Assembly: GCA_024679435.1 (NCBI GenBank)
Contig: JAIBDK010000112.1
Coordinates: 1 to 7,520, forward strand
Length of the DNA: 7,520 bases
From: Gammaproteobacteria bacterium
GTDB lineage: Bacteria; Pseudomonadota; Gammaproteobacteria; Arenicellales; Poriferihabitantaceae
Direction of reading: 5' to 3'
Both the position numbers and the translations under genes were made by a program. Positions 1 through 7,110 of this stretch are shown one piece after another. Numbering within the stretch: the first letter of the stretch is position 1; every line of letters begins with the position of its first letter. The notes under the pieces are model-generated. The model did no database searches and had not been told where the DNA came from. It saw nothing but the letters and a program-made list of their open reading frames with translations.

Positions 1-1
1 A

Positions 2-139
2 TTGGATGGTATTCCGCCATTTTCTGTATTTATAGGCGCCGCCAGTGGAGTTAACGTTGAATATTTAGGTAATCCTGTTGAGTTCAAACCTCATAAAAGT
101 GGATTATTTGCCCGATTTCAGGTGGGTGAGGCGCAGTGA
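2..139 (+). CDS. rodZ: RodZ cytoskeletal protein, C-terminal end (partial)
   Basis: An open frame enters from the left edge and ends at TGA 137-139, giving the last 45 residues of a protein. The visible pieces GIPPFSVFIGAASGV, then NPVEF, then a terminal ARFQV fit the C-terminal periplasmic beta domain (DUF4115) of RodZ, where a G-x-x-PF-x-V-x-x-G segment is followed by a G-x-PV element and a final ARF-like strand. RodZ is an inner-membrane protein with a cytoplasmic helix-turn-helix domain that binds MreB and helps set rod shape; those parts lie outside the window. Its place directly upstream of hisS supports the call, because rodZ heads this cluster in many Gammaproteobacteria. The usual intervening gene, ispG, is absent here. 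The fragment is short, so the name rests on both motif and context. Confidence 0.8.
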   Translation: MDGIPPFSVFIGAASGVNVEYLGNPVEFKPHKSGLFARFQVGEAQ

Positions 140-183
140 GTCCTGATAACGATTCGCGATTTAAGTGACAGGATTAAACCAAA

Positions 184-1443
184 ATGAGCAGTAAAATTCA
201 GGGAGTTCGTGGCATGAATGACCTCGTTCCAGAAGATATTGGAACTTGGCATATCGTTGAAGCCGCCTTGCGCAAAATTGGATGGCAGTACGGGTATCAG
301 GAAATACGAACTCCTATGCTGGAGAAGACAGCACTCTTCAAACAATCTATAGGTGATCAAACAGATATTGTCGAAAAGGAGATGTATACTTTTACTGACA
401 GTGGCGAAGAAAGCTTGTCACTAAGACCTGAGGCTACAGCCAGCACTGTGAGAGCGTGCATTCAACACGGGTTGCTTTACAACACACGACAGCGCTTATG
501 GTATTTGGGTCCAATGTTTCGTCGTGAACGTCCCCAGAAAGGGCGGTTTCGGCAATTTCATCAATTCGGAATTGAAGCTTTTGGTTGGCCCGGGCCCGAT
601 ATAGATAGTGAAATTATACGTGTTGGAGAGAGAATATGGCGTGATCTCGGAGTAGAGGGTATTTCTCTACAAATCAATACCTTGGGTTCAGATTCTTCCA
701 GAGCGGATTACCGTAATTCCCTTAAAAATTATTTTTTGGATTTCATCGATCAACTCGATGAAGACAGTGTTCGGCGTCTGGAGCGTAATCCCCTCAGGAT
801 ACTAGATAGCAAGGTTAAAGAAACGATTCGCATTGTGGGAGGTGCACCCAGTATTCTCGATTCTCTCGGTGATGACGAGCGCAGGCATTTCGACGGGATA
901 TGTGATTCCCTGGATGCATCAGGTATTCAGTTTTCGATAAATCCAAAACTGGTCCGTGGGCTCGATTATTACACTAGCACGGTTTTTGAGTGGGTGACGG
1001 ACCAGTTGGGAGCTCAATCTGCAGTATGCGCTGGTGGTCGATATGACGCCTTAGTCGCTAATAGGGGCGGCAAAGATACCCCGGCAATTGGATTTGCTAT
1101 GGGCGTGGAAAGACTTATTGAACTGGTAAACATTCAGGGAAAGCATAAAATTGATGAACAAAACCTGATTTATATGATTGATACAAACAACGACATCAGT
1201 GAATCTGCCATGCTCGCAGAATCACTTAGAAATGCCGGTTACCGGGTGATAAGCCATTTTGGTGGCGGCAAAATGAAGTCTCAAATAAAGAAGGCTGACC
1301 AGTCAGGTGCGACAGTGGCCATCATTGTTGGTGAATCGGAAAAGCAGCTTGGTGTTGTTCAGATAAAGAAATTGCGGGAAAATACGCCGCAGTCCGAAGT
1401 TCCTGTGGGTCAACTGGTTGGCTGGTGTAAACAGAATATTTAG
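184..1443 (+). CDS. hisS: Histidine--tRNA ligase (HisRS)
   Basis: This class II aminoacyl-tRNA synthetase charges tRNA-His with histidine in the cytoplasm. At 419 aa it is close to the E. coli length. The N-terminus has the typical IQGVRGMNDLVPED segment. Motif 1 lies around residues 40-70 and includes EKEMYTF. Motif 2 is at about 104-129 (RLWYLGPMFRRERPQKGRF and following residues). The histidine-specific loop LVRGLDYYTSTVFEW is at 256-270, and motif 3, AIGFAMGVERL, at 301-311. The C-terminal anticodon-binding domain spans about 325-419 and ends with the expected GESE and KKL elements. The substrate-contacting E83 and T85 of the RPE-x-T block are kept, although residue 84 is Ala where Gly is usual. 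The ATG at 184 gives the canonical N-terminus, and an AGGA (170-173) lies 10 nt upstream. It follows rodZ by 44 bp, probably in one transcript. Confidence 0.97.
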   Translation: MSSKIQGVRGMNDLVPEDIGTWHIVEAALRKIGWQYGYQEIRTPMLEKTALFKQSIGDQTDIVEKEMYTFTDSGEESLSLRPEATASTVRACIQHGLLYNTRQRLWYLGPMFRRERPQKGRFRQFHQFGIEAFGWPGPDIDSEIIRVGERIWRDLGVEGISLQINTLGSDSSRADYRNSLKNYFLDFIDQLDEDSVRRLERNPLRILDSKVKETIRIVGGAPSILDSLGDDERRHFDGICDSLDASGIQFSINPKLVRGLDYYTSTVFEWVTDQLGAQSAVCAGGRYDALVANRGGKDTPAIGFAMGVERLIELVNIQGKHKIDEQNLIYMIDTNNDISESAMLAESLRNAGYRVISHFGGGKMKSQIKKADQSGATVAIIVGESEKQLGVVQIKKLRENTPQSEVPVGQLVGWCKQNI

Positions 1444-1651
1444 GAGACGATTTAATCAAAACATGAGTGAATTATGAAATTTAGTACTTTCAAGGTGATG
1501 GAGGGAAACACCGCTAGTAGCAGCACCATAGCGAAACTTTCTGACGCTGAGCTTGGATGTTTTAGTTTCAAAGAGATTGTTCATGTTTAATTTAGGCGTC
1601 CCTTTATTGTCATATTTAAATACTTATTGAGAGTGCTAGCGGAAATATATT
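1444..1651 (+). other. Long hisS-yfgM intergenic leader with a possible 38-codon ORF
   Basis: These 208 bp separate genes that normally sit close together. I see no rho-independent terminator and no convincing sigma70 promoter; a TTGTCA at 1607-1612 has no -10 at proper spacing. An ATG at 1474 opens a 38-codon frame ending at TAA 1588-1590 (MKFSTFKVMEG..., ending FKEIVHV). It is preceded by a 4-codon frame (1463-1477) whose stop overlaps this ATG as ATGA. Neither has a strong Shine-Dalgarno sequence at good spacing, and the 38-aa product resembles nothing I know. The region may be a leader, a decayed gene, or plain spacer. Coding status of the small ORF is unproven. Confidence 0.4.
1511..1642 (+). 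promoter_or_regulatory. Possible long-range RNA stem covering the yfgM ribosome-binding site
   Basis: CCGCTAGTA at 1511-1519 can pair with TGCTAGCGG at 1634-1642, giving nine pairs with one G-U. The right arm includes the GG of the weak yfgM Shine-Dalgarno sequence (GCGGA, 1640-1644), 7-8 nt before the ATG at 1652. If the stem forms in the transcript it could limit yfgM initiation, and ribosomes crossing the small ORF at 1474-1590 would disrupt the left arm. A 7-bp exact match is roughly what chance would give among all position pairs in a 200-nt region, so only its location makes it notable. Confidence 0.15.
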
Positions 1652-2296
1652 ATGGCGGAAGATAAAATACCCAAGTTTGCTGAAGACGATGAATTGGCAA
1701 CGGCAAGGGCCTTCTGGAAAGAAAATGGAAAATCCATTATTGTGGGCATTGCGTTGGGGTTGTCCGGCATTGTTGGTTTTAACTATTGGCAGGTTTATCA
1801 ACAACATCAGGCAGAAAGTGCTTCTGAGCTTTATGATCAGATAAAGCCTGGTGTGGATGCTATCAATGCGATGACCGTTGCAGATGAGCTCAAAGAATCC
1901 TTTTCCTCCAGCATCTATTCATCTCTCGGTGCGTTTTCACTGGCCAAAATTCTTGTAGAAGAAGATAAACTTGATTTAGCCGCTTCGGAATTAGACTGGG
2001 TATTAAAAAATACCGATGATGAGGCAATTCAGCATATTGCGCGAATTCGGCTTGCATCTGTTTATATTGCAGAGCAAAAATTCAATGAAGTCATAGTCAT
2101 GCTGGACGGAATTAATCAGGGTGTATTCGAATCCCGTTATCAGGAACTAATAGGAGATGCTTATTCAATCCGGAATAGCGACGGAGACATAGGTAAAGCA
2201 CGGGTCGCATATCAGAAAAGCCTTGATACCCTGCCGGGAGGTTCTGGGCAGTCAGGTCTTTTGCAGCTCAAACTGGATAATCTCGGAGATAGTTAA
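1652..2296 (+). CDS. yfgM: YfgM-like inner-membrane TPR protein (periplasmic chaperone partner)
   Basis: The 214-aa protein has an acidic N-terminal cytoplasmic stretch (1-26), one membrane-spanning helix at about 28-46 (SIIVGIALGLSGIVGFNYW), and a soluble tetratricopeptide-like domain from about 55 to the end, expected in the periplasm. Family hallmarks are visible: the SLGAFSLAKI helix near 91-100, ARIRLASVYIAEQKFNEVI at 130-148, GDAYSIRNSDGDIGKARVAYQ near 168-188, and a closing QLKLDNL. In E. coli YfgM associates with the SecYEG translocon and the chaperone PpiD and helps deliver outer-envelope proteins; that role is taken from the family. The gene lies directly before bamB, as usual. The ATG has only a weak GGA-type ribosome site and follows an unusually long gap after hisS. 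Confidence 0.9.
   Translation: MAEDKIPKFAEDDELATARAFWKENGKSIIVGIALGLSGIVGFNYWQVYQQHQAESASELYDQIKPGVDAINAMTVADELKESFSSSIYSSLGAFSLAKILVEEDKLDLAASELDWVLKNTDDEAIQHIARIRLASVYIAEQKFNEVIVMLDGINQGVFESRYQELIGDAYSIRNSDGDIGKARVAYQKSLDTLPGGSGQSGLLQLKLDNLGDS
2285..2288 (+). promoter_or_regulatory. bamB ribosome-binding site inside the end of yfgM
   Basis: GGAG lies 8 nt before the bamB ATG at 2297 and within the last codons of yfgM. The yfgM TAA (2294-2296) directly abuts the bamB ATG with no spacer, so a terminating ribosome is positioned to restart. This supports the choice of bamB start and suggests translational coupling. Confidence 0.6.
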
Positions 2297-3460
2297 ATGT
2301 ATTTTCGTTTGATACTTGTTTCACTCGTATCCGTGTTACTAATAGGCTGCAATAAAGATAAAGTTGAAGAAGAAACTTTATGGGGTTTGCATCAGGAGCC
2401 GATTGAGCCTAAAGAGCTTCCGCAGGACAGTGGTGTAGAGGAGTTAAGAATTCTGTGGAAAGATAATATTGGTGGAGGGGCCGTCGACGGATTTGCCCAA
2501 TTGAAACCGGCTATTTACGAATCCAGTATATTTGTAGTAAACCGGTCTGGCGACGTTTACCGCCGTGACGCCAATAGCGGTGATGTGATCTGGAAAGTTG
2601 AAGTTAATAAAGCTGTAAATTCTGGTGTCGGGGTCGATGAGGGGCTTGTGGTATTCTCTTTCGATAATGGTTACGTTAGCGCTCTGAATGCCAGCGATGG
2701 CAGTGTTAGATGGTCATCTTCACTGAAAAGAAATGTTTCTGCTATTCCCGTAGTGGGTAAGGGCCGGGTGGTTATCAGGACATCTGATGGCCTTGTCGTT
2801 GGCCTCGATTCCGAAACTGGATCAACAGCATGGCAGATTAAAAAAGAAGTTCCGGCGCTAACCATACATGGAGACTCCCTGCCTGCTATTACCGGTGATG
2901 CGGTCCTGGTCGGCTTGTCCAGTGGGAAATTGATTGCCAATAATGTTATTAGCGGGAGAGATTACTGGGAAGCCGATTTGTCATTTGTTCGTGGCCAAAA
3001 CGAACTGGAACGCCTAAACGATTCTGATAGCTCCCCTATTATTCAGGGCGCCACAGTTTATACCGCGACTTATCAGGGCAGTGTTATTGCAGCTCAACTT
3101 CAAGATGCTTCAACCATTTGGCGCACTGATATGTCTACAAGGCTGCCCATGGCTGTTTCAGGTGATTCAATTATTGTTACCGAGGAGCTGGGTAATATTT
3201 TTTCTCTTAATACTTCTGATGGTGTGATTCAGTGGAAACAGGATGCATTTACAGGACATGGCGTTAGCTACCCTGTGGTGGTAAACGGTAAAATTGTAAT
3301 CGGCGATTCACACGGTAATATCCATACTCTGGATGCTAAGTCTGGTGCTTTAATCGAGACTCGAAATATCGCCAAAGGGGCAGTGCTGGAACTGGTTACA
3401 AACGGCGAGATTTTTTCGGTTTTGACAACTCAGGGCGAACTGGTAACACTCAGTCTTTGA
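2297..3460 (+). CDS. bamB: BamB outer-membrane assembly lipoprotein (beta-propeller)
   Basis: BamB is the accessory lipoprotein of the BAM complex; it binds BamA and aids insertion of beta-barrel proteins into the outer membrane. The 387-aa product starts with a lipoprotein signal, RLILVSLVSVLLIGC, with lipobox LIGC and lipidated Cys18. Residue +2 is Asn, not Asp, consistent with outer-membrane sorting. The rest is a series of PQQ-like propeller blades with recurring aromatic-ended motifs: DANSGDVIWK (91-100), NASDGSVRWS (131-140), DSETGSTAWQ (171-180), SGRDYW (219-224), ASTIWR (271-276), NTSDGVIQWK (305-314) and DAKSGALIET (346-355). The family signature GQNELERLNDSDSSPII is present at 233-249. 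Length matches E. coli BamB (392 aa). It is joined directly to yfgM and is probably cotranscribed with it. Confidence 0.96.
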   Translation: MYFRLILVSLVSVLLIGCNKDKVEEETLWGLHQEPIEPKELPQDSGVEELRILWKDNIGGGAVDGFAQLKPAIYESSIFVVNRSGDVYRRDANSGDVIWKVEVNKAVNSGVGVDEGLVVFSFDNGYVSALNASDGSVRWSSSLKRNVSAIPVVGKGRVVIRTSDGLVVGLDSETGSTAWQIKKEVPALTIHGDSLPAITGDAVLVGLSSGKLIANNVISGRDYWEADLSFVRGQNELERLNDSDSSPIIQGATVYTATYQGSVIAAQLQDASTIWRTDMSTRLPMAVSGDSIIVTEELGNIFSLNTSDGVIQWKQDAFTGHGVSYPVVVNGKIVIGDSHGNIHTLDAKSGALIETRNIAKGAVLELVTNGEIFSVLTTQGELVTLSL

Positions 3461-3577
3461 CCGCTCACTCATCATAAATAGTAGGTCTGTTCACTGTTCT
3501 TTTGATCGGTTGAGCCGGGCCTTTGATTTCTCGGTATTGCTTTCGCGGGCATCAATTTTGATTCAGGATATAATTCC
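3461..3577 (+). other. bamB-der intergenic spacer
   Basis: This 117-bp gap holds the der ribosome site (AGGA, 3565-3568) and little else I can support. There is no strong hairpin followed by a T-run, so bamB-der readthrough is possible. A TATAAT at 3569-3574 is too close to the der ATG and has no matching -35 element. Confidence 0.5.
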
Positions 3578-4954
3578 ATGCTACCCGTAGTTTCACTGGT
3601 TGGTAGGCCCAACGTAGGAAAATCAACTCTTTTTAACAGGCTGACCCGGACCCGTGATGCGCTGGTTGATGACCAGCCCGGTGTCACTCGCGACCGTCTG
3701 TATGGGAAGAGTAAGATGGGTTCAATCCCCTTCCTGGTAGTAGATACCGGGGGTCTTGAGGCGGATATAGATCAAATCTTTGCAAGTGAAATTCGTGATC
3801 AGGTTGAGCAGGTTCTGTTGGAGTCTGATATTGTCTTTTTCATTGTCGATCTCGCGCAGGGTCTGGTGCCGCAGGATATTGAGATAGCGCGCTTTCTGCG
3901 CCAGAATAACAGTCGAATCTACTTGCTGGTAAACAAATCAGAAGGCGTAGAAGATGAGCTAGCAACGTCAGAGTTTCAAGAGCTGGCATTAGGTGAGCCC
4001 CTGGCTGTATCCGCAAAGCGGGGAGACGGTATTCAATCACTTGTCGACTCCATTTTTCTTAATAGCGAAGCCTTCACTGAACAGGTTGATGCTGGAAAAA
4101 CTCCAGTTATATCCATTGCCGGAAGACCAAATGTAGGCAAATCCACGTTGACTAATCGGCTCGCGGGGGAGTCCAGAGTGATCGTGAGTGATGTTCCGGG
4201 GACCACTCGGGATAGCGTTCAGATTCCGATTACCTTTCAGGGTGAACCGATGATAATTATCGATACTGCAGGGGTAAGGAAGAAAGCCAGAGTAAACGAA
4301 GTCATTGAAAAGTTTTCGGTGATTAAAACGTTGCAGGCCATCGAGAGGTCGCATGTTACCCTTCTGGTTCTGGATGCTTCGGTGGGTGTTGAATCTCAGG
4401 ATTCGTCCATCGCTGGAATGGTGCATGATCTCGGTCGATCAATTGTTATTATTGTTAACAAATGGGATGGACGAAATAATCATCAGAAAAATCAACTTAG
4501 AAAAGATATTACTCAAAAACTTTCCTTTCTACCTGATCCCGAAATCATTACCATTTCGGCACTGCATGGTTCAAAAATTAAAGACGTATTGCCTGCTGCA
4601 AAACGTGCTTATGATTCCGCGATGATAGATATTGCAACATCAAGTTTAAGTCGAACGCTTGAACATGCGGTAACCCAGACACCTCCACCAATGAATAATC
4701 AAAGACCCGTCCGCCTTAAATTTGCACATCAGGCAGGCAAAAATCCACCAATCATTGTTATTCATGGAAATCAGGTTGATGCGCTTCCAGAATCGTATCG
4801 CAGGTATCTAGCGAGGTATTTTTCCGGATTTTATCGTCTTGTTGGTACGCCTATCAGGATCATTACCAGAACCGGCGATAACCCGTTTAAGTCTAGAAAA
4901 CCCAACCTCACCGAGCCGTTTAAAACCCGTTCAGGACGACGTCGTAAACTGTAG
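3578..4954 (+). CDS. der: Ribosome biogenesis GTPase Der (EngA)
   Basis: Der is an essential double GTPase that binds the 50S subunit during late assembly. The 458-aa protein has two G domains in tandem and a C-terminal KH-like domain. Domain 1: P-loop GRPNVGKST (9-17), TRD switch I (37-39), DTGG (56-59), NKSE (119-122), SAK (145-147). Domain 2: GRPNVGKST (182-190), TTRD (209-212), DTAG (229-232), NKWD (294-297), SAL (327-329). The KH domain spans about 355-440 and includes PPIIVIHGNQVDALPESYRRY; the tail is basic. The linker between G domains (about 162-176) is short and lacks the long acidic insert of E. coli Der (490 aa). Glu122 replaces the usual Asp of the first NKxD motif; the second is intact. 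The start has a good AGGA (3565-3568) 9 nt upstream. The 3' end overlaps the convergent M23-like gene by 24 bp. Confidence 0.97.
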   Translation: MLPVVSLVGRPNVGKSTLFNRLTRTRDALVDDQPGVTRDRLYGKSKMGSIPFLVVDTGGLEADIDQIFASEIRDQVEQVLLESDIVFFIVDLAQGLVPQDIEIARFLRQNNSRIYLLVNKSEGVEDELATSEFQELALGEPLAVSAKRGDGIQSLVDSIFLNSEAFTEQVDAGKTPVISIAGRPNVGKSTLTNRLAGESRVIVSDVPGTTRDSVQIPITFQGEPMIIIDTAGVRKKARVNEVIEKFSVIKTLQAIERSHVTLLVLDASVGVESQDSSIAGMVHDLGRSIVIIVNKWDGRNNHQKNQLRKDITQKLSFLPDPEIITISALHGSKIKDVLPAAKRAYDSAMIDIATSSLSRTLEHAVTQTPPPMNNQRPVRLKFAHQAGKNPPIIVIHGNQVDALPESYRRYLARYFSGFYRLVGTPIRIITRTGDNPFKSRKPNLTEPFKTRSGRRRKL

Positions 4955-5779
4955 AGGGTCAATCAGGGTTTCATTAAGAATAAGGAACCAGTCTGCACGA
5001 CCAAAATCAGTATCTTCTAGTGGTGTGGTGATACCTACTGGGTCGCCTGTCTCTATATTCTCACCTGGCTTGAGAATGGTCTCACGGATGTGATTAAGAA
5101 CAGACTTTAATCCGTTTCCATGGTCTATCACGACAGAAATTCCAGATGACTCAGAAAGATAAATCTGCTGCACTATCCCTCGTCCCGGAGAGCGAATAAT
5201 CTCCTCGGGCCTGGTCAAATAGGTGACCCAGGGGTGGTCTATTAATTCACTGGAGTTTTTGCTGCGCAGTATCCTGCCATAGGGGATGTAGCTTCCCGAT
5301 GTCACAAGTTGTTGGAAATTAAAATCAGTTTCAACACTCGGTTGACCATTGTAAGGTTCGTTTGATTCTATAATTTGCTCTTCCATGCTAAGAGGATTAA
5401 CAGAAATATTTTGCAGATGATCCGGCAATACAATTGTTCGTTGCTCTTTTATGGCAGATAGTGGGTGTACTCTAAAACTTCTTCGATATTGTGACTCTTC
5501 ACTCCAATTGACGGTGATAAGATATTTCCCTGGAAGAATGTCCTGGGGCAATCCAACTATGGCAAACCAGGTTCCGTCAACGGTGTATGCAAGGACTTTT
5601 TTTTGCCCGAACAGGATATTGGGTAATTGTTCTGATATGTCGGACAACGGCACCACCGCAACGCCTCCGGGCACAGCGTTGTCTGCAGGAAGATTGGCCA
5701 GTCCCAATGCTGACAAAAAATAAGAGAAAAAGGCTGATATAGCCAGCGATTTTTTAAGAACTCTGACTTTTTTATTCAT
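4931..5779 (-). CDS. Periplasmic M23/LytM-family protein, probably catalytically inactive
   Basis: With the start at 5779 the product has 282 aa and a clear signal peptide (MNKKVRVLKKSLAISAFF, then a likely cut after LGLA, residue 28). Residues 35-105 (VPGGVAVVPL, WFAIVGLP, PGKYLITV) match the N-terminal domain found in M23 endopeptidases such as those next to xseA in pseudomonads. The C-terminal half aligns with a LytM domain: YGRILR (167-172), VVIDHGNGLKSVLNHI (217-231) and LNETLIDP (268-275). Active members have HxxxD and HxH metal motifs. Here the first reads HPWVT (182-186, Asp lost), and the HLHW position reads RADW (261-264, both His lost). Only H182 and H230 of the key residues remain. 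I infer a pseudoenzyme, perhaps a regulator or scaffold for cell-wall hydrolases, as for EnvC and NlpD. The ATG overlaps the xseA stop as ATGAATAA; an ATG at 5785 is also possible. A start at 5821 would put 14 extra residues before the signal peptide. Confidence 0.85.
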   Translation of the reverse strand: MNKKVRVLKKSLAISAFFSYFLSALGLANLPADNAVPGGVAVVPLSDISEQLPNILFGQKKVLAYTVDGTWFAIVGLPQDILPGKYLITVNWSEESQYRRSFRVHPLSAIKEQRTIVLPDHLQNISVNPLSMEEQIIESNEPYNGQPSVETDFNFQQLVTSGSYIPYGRILRSKNSSELIDHPWVTYLTRPEEIIRSPGRGIVQQIYLSESSGISVVIDHGNGLKSVLNHIRETILKPGENIETGDPVGITTPLEDTDFGRADWFLILNETLIDPLQFTTSS

Positions 5780-7106
5780 GAGCATTAGGCGTCGAAGTAA
5801 CGGTTGCGTTGAACTTGCCATCGGATACGGTTATTTCCAGCGGTTCACCTGTGGAAAGATCTTGATGGCGGGTGATCACTTTCCGGTTACTGTTTTGTAC
5901 GATAGCGTATCCTCGTTCCAGCGTGTTTTGGGGGCCCATTAGTGTGATGTTGCCCTGGATACGACTTGTGGTATTCGCCAATACGTCGAGTTTATTTTGG
6001 GTGTTTCTTAATAATTCCTGACGTAGAAGCCTTAGTGTTTGTCTGGTTTGCAGTACCTTGTTATGCGGTGAATAAAGTTTCAGGCTGGTTATGCAGTTCT
6101 CCAATTGTAGTTTACTGTTTGTCATATCCTGTCTTGCAAGAATCATGAGTTTCCAAACTAAATGCTGTCTGTGTTTTCTATGGTTTTGCAGTTTGTCTCC
6201 AGGGTGTATTAATCTTGAGTCCAGATAATCGATCGTCTGTCTTTGAGTTATGATTCGGCTTTCCATCAGATTGAATATTCGCGACTCATGGTTTTTAATT
6301 GTTCTTGTTAATTCGCGGATATCCGGAGACAGCATTTCCGCAGCCGCTGTGGGTGTGGGGGCGCGCACATCAGCGACAAAATCGGATATTGATATGTCAG
6401 TTTCATGACCGACAGCACTTATAACCGGGATGGAACATTGATAAATTGAGCGCGCAACAGCTTCACTATTAAACGCCTGCAGATCATCAAGGGAACCACC
6501 GCCTCTAGCGACTACCAGCACGTCGCACTCGTTTCTTTGGCTGGCAAGATCAATCATTTTGCTTACCCTGGCCGAAGCATCGGGACCCTGCACCTGAGTA
6601 GGATACAAGATTATTTTGATGGACGGACATCGACGATTAAGTGTCGTTAGAATGTCGTAGAGCACTGCGCCACTTTCTGAGGTGACGATACCTACTTGGG
6701 CAGGGTGATCCGGGATCGATTGTTTAGCTTGCTGTTCGAAAAGGCCTTCTGCGAGGAGTTTTTTCTTGAGCATTTCAAATGCTCTGCGAAGAGCACCTTC
6801 GCCTGATTCCTCCAAATAACTAACAATAAGCTGTAAATCACCCCGCGGCTCATAATAGGAGATTTGTCCCTGGAGCAGAACTTGTGCGCCCTCTGTGGGC
6901 ATGAAACTTCCGCGTGTTTGGCGGTTTCGAAAATATGCACAGCGAATAAGCGAGTTTTCCTCTTTTAAGGAAAAATAGAGATGTCCCGACGCAGGTCGTG
7001 AAAGACCTGATATTTCGCCCTCTACCCAGATAGACCGATAACTGGACTCCACCAGCTTCTTTATTTCTCCGTTCAGTTGCCCAACGGTGTAAACGGATCT
7101 TACCAA
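5772..7106 (-). CDS. xseA: Exodeoxyribonuclease VII large subunit
   Basis: XseA is the catalytic subunit of exonuclease VII, which with several small XseB subunits degrades single-stranded DNA in repair; xseB is not in this window. The 444-aa product begins with an OB-fold DNA-binding domain (about 4-100: YTVGQLNGEIKKL, then WVEGEISG at 27-34). The catalytic domain follows, with GIVTSESGAVLYD (139-151), VARGGGSLDDLQAFN (199-213), GHETDISISDFVADVRAPTP (233-252) and AAAEM (254-258). A helical coiled-coil stretch (about 260-385) and the closing TLERGYAIV element (395-403) complete the usual order. Length is near the E. coli 456 aa. The initiation codon is TTG; no ATG or GTG occurs in frame before the upstream stop at 7154-7152, and starting here gives the normal family N-terminus. 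The lipoprotein gene ends 4 bp before it, so coupled translation is likely. Confidence 0.95.
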   Translation of the reverse strand: MVRSVYTVGQLNGEIKKLVESSYRSIWVEGEISGLSRPASGHLYFSLKEENSLIRCAYFRNRQTRGSFMPTEGAQVLLQGQISYYEPRGDLQLIVSYLEESGEGALRRAFEMLKKKLLAEGLFEQQAKQSIPDHPAQVGIVTSESGAVLYDILTTLNRRCPSIKIILYPTQVQGPDASARVSKMIDLASQRNECDVLVVARGGGSLDDLQAFNSEAVARSIYQCSIPVISAVGHETDISISDFVADVRAPTPTAAAEMLSPDIRELTRTIKNHESRIFNLMESRIITQRQTIDYLDSRLIHPGDKLQNHRKHRQHLVWKLMILARQDMTNSKLQLENCITSLKLYSPHNKVLQTRQTLRLLRQELLRNTQNKLDVLANTTSRIQGNITLMGPQNTLERGYAIVQNSNRKVITRHQDLSTGEPLEITVSDGKFNATVTSTPNAHE

Positions 7107-7110
7107 TTTC

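Noticed and set aside
1474..1590. LSDAELGC in the 38-codon ORF as a ribosomal peptide leader
   Set aside because: The string faintly resembles double-glycine leader motifs, but there is no Gly-Gly, no plausible core peptide and no modification or export genes nearby.
1607..1612. TTGTCA as a yfgM promoter -35 element
   Set aside because: No acceptable -10 hexamer lies 16-18 bp downstream.
3569..3574. Perfect TATAAT just before the der ATG
   Set aside because: It lies 3 nt from the start codon, overlaps the ribosome-site spacer and has no -35 element at 16-18 nt. It is probably fortuitous in an A+T-rich spacer.
4353..4625. Open frame on the plus strand inside der
   Set aside because: It lies wholly within der in another frame, and its product has no recognisable domain. 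Der coding is unambiguous here.
4936..4945. 10-bp perfect palindrome ACGACGTCGT near the end of der
   Set aside because: It has no loop or T-run and sits in the coding overlap, where Arg codons of Der explain it. It is not a terminator, and no regulator site is recognised.
5780..5821. Upstream ATG at 5821 as the start of the M23-like gene
   Set aside because: It would extend the protein 14 residues into xseA and place a polar, Arg-containing stretch before an already complete signal peptide. The ATG at 5779, overlapping the xseA stop, fits better.
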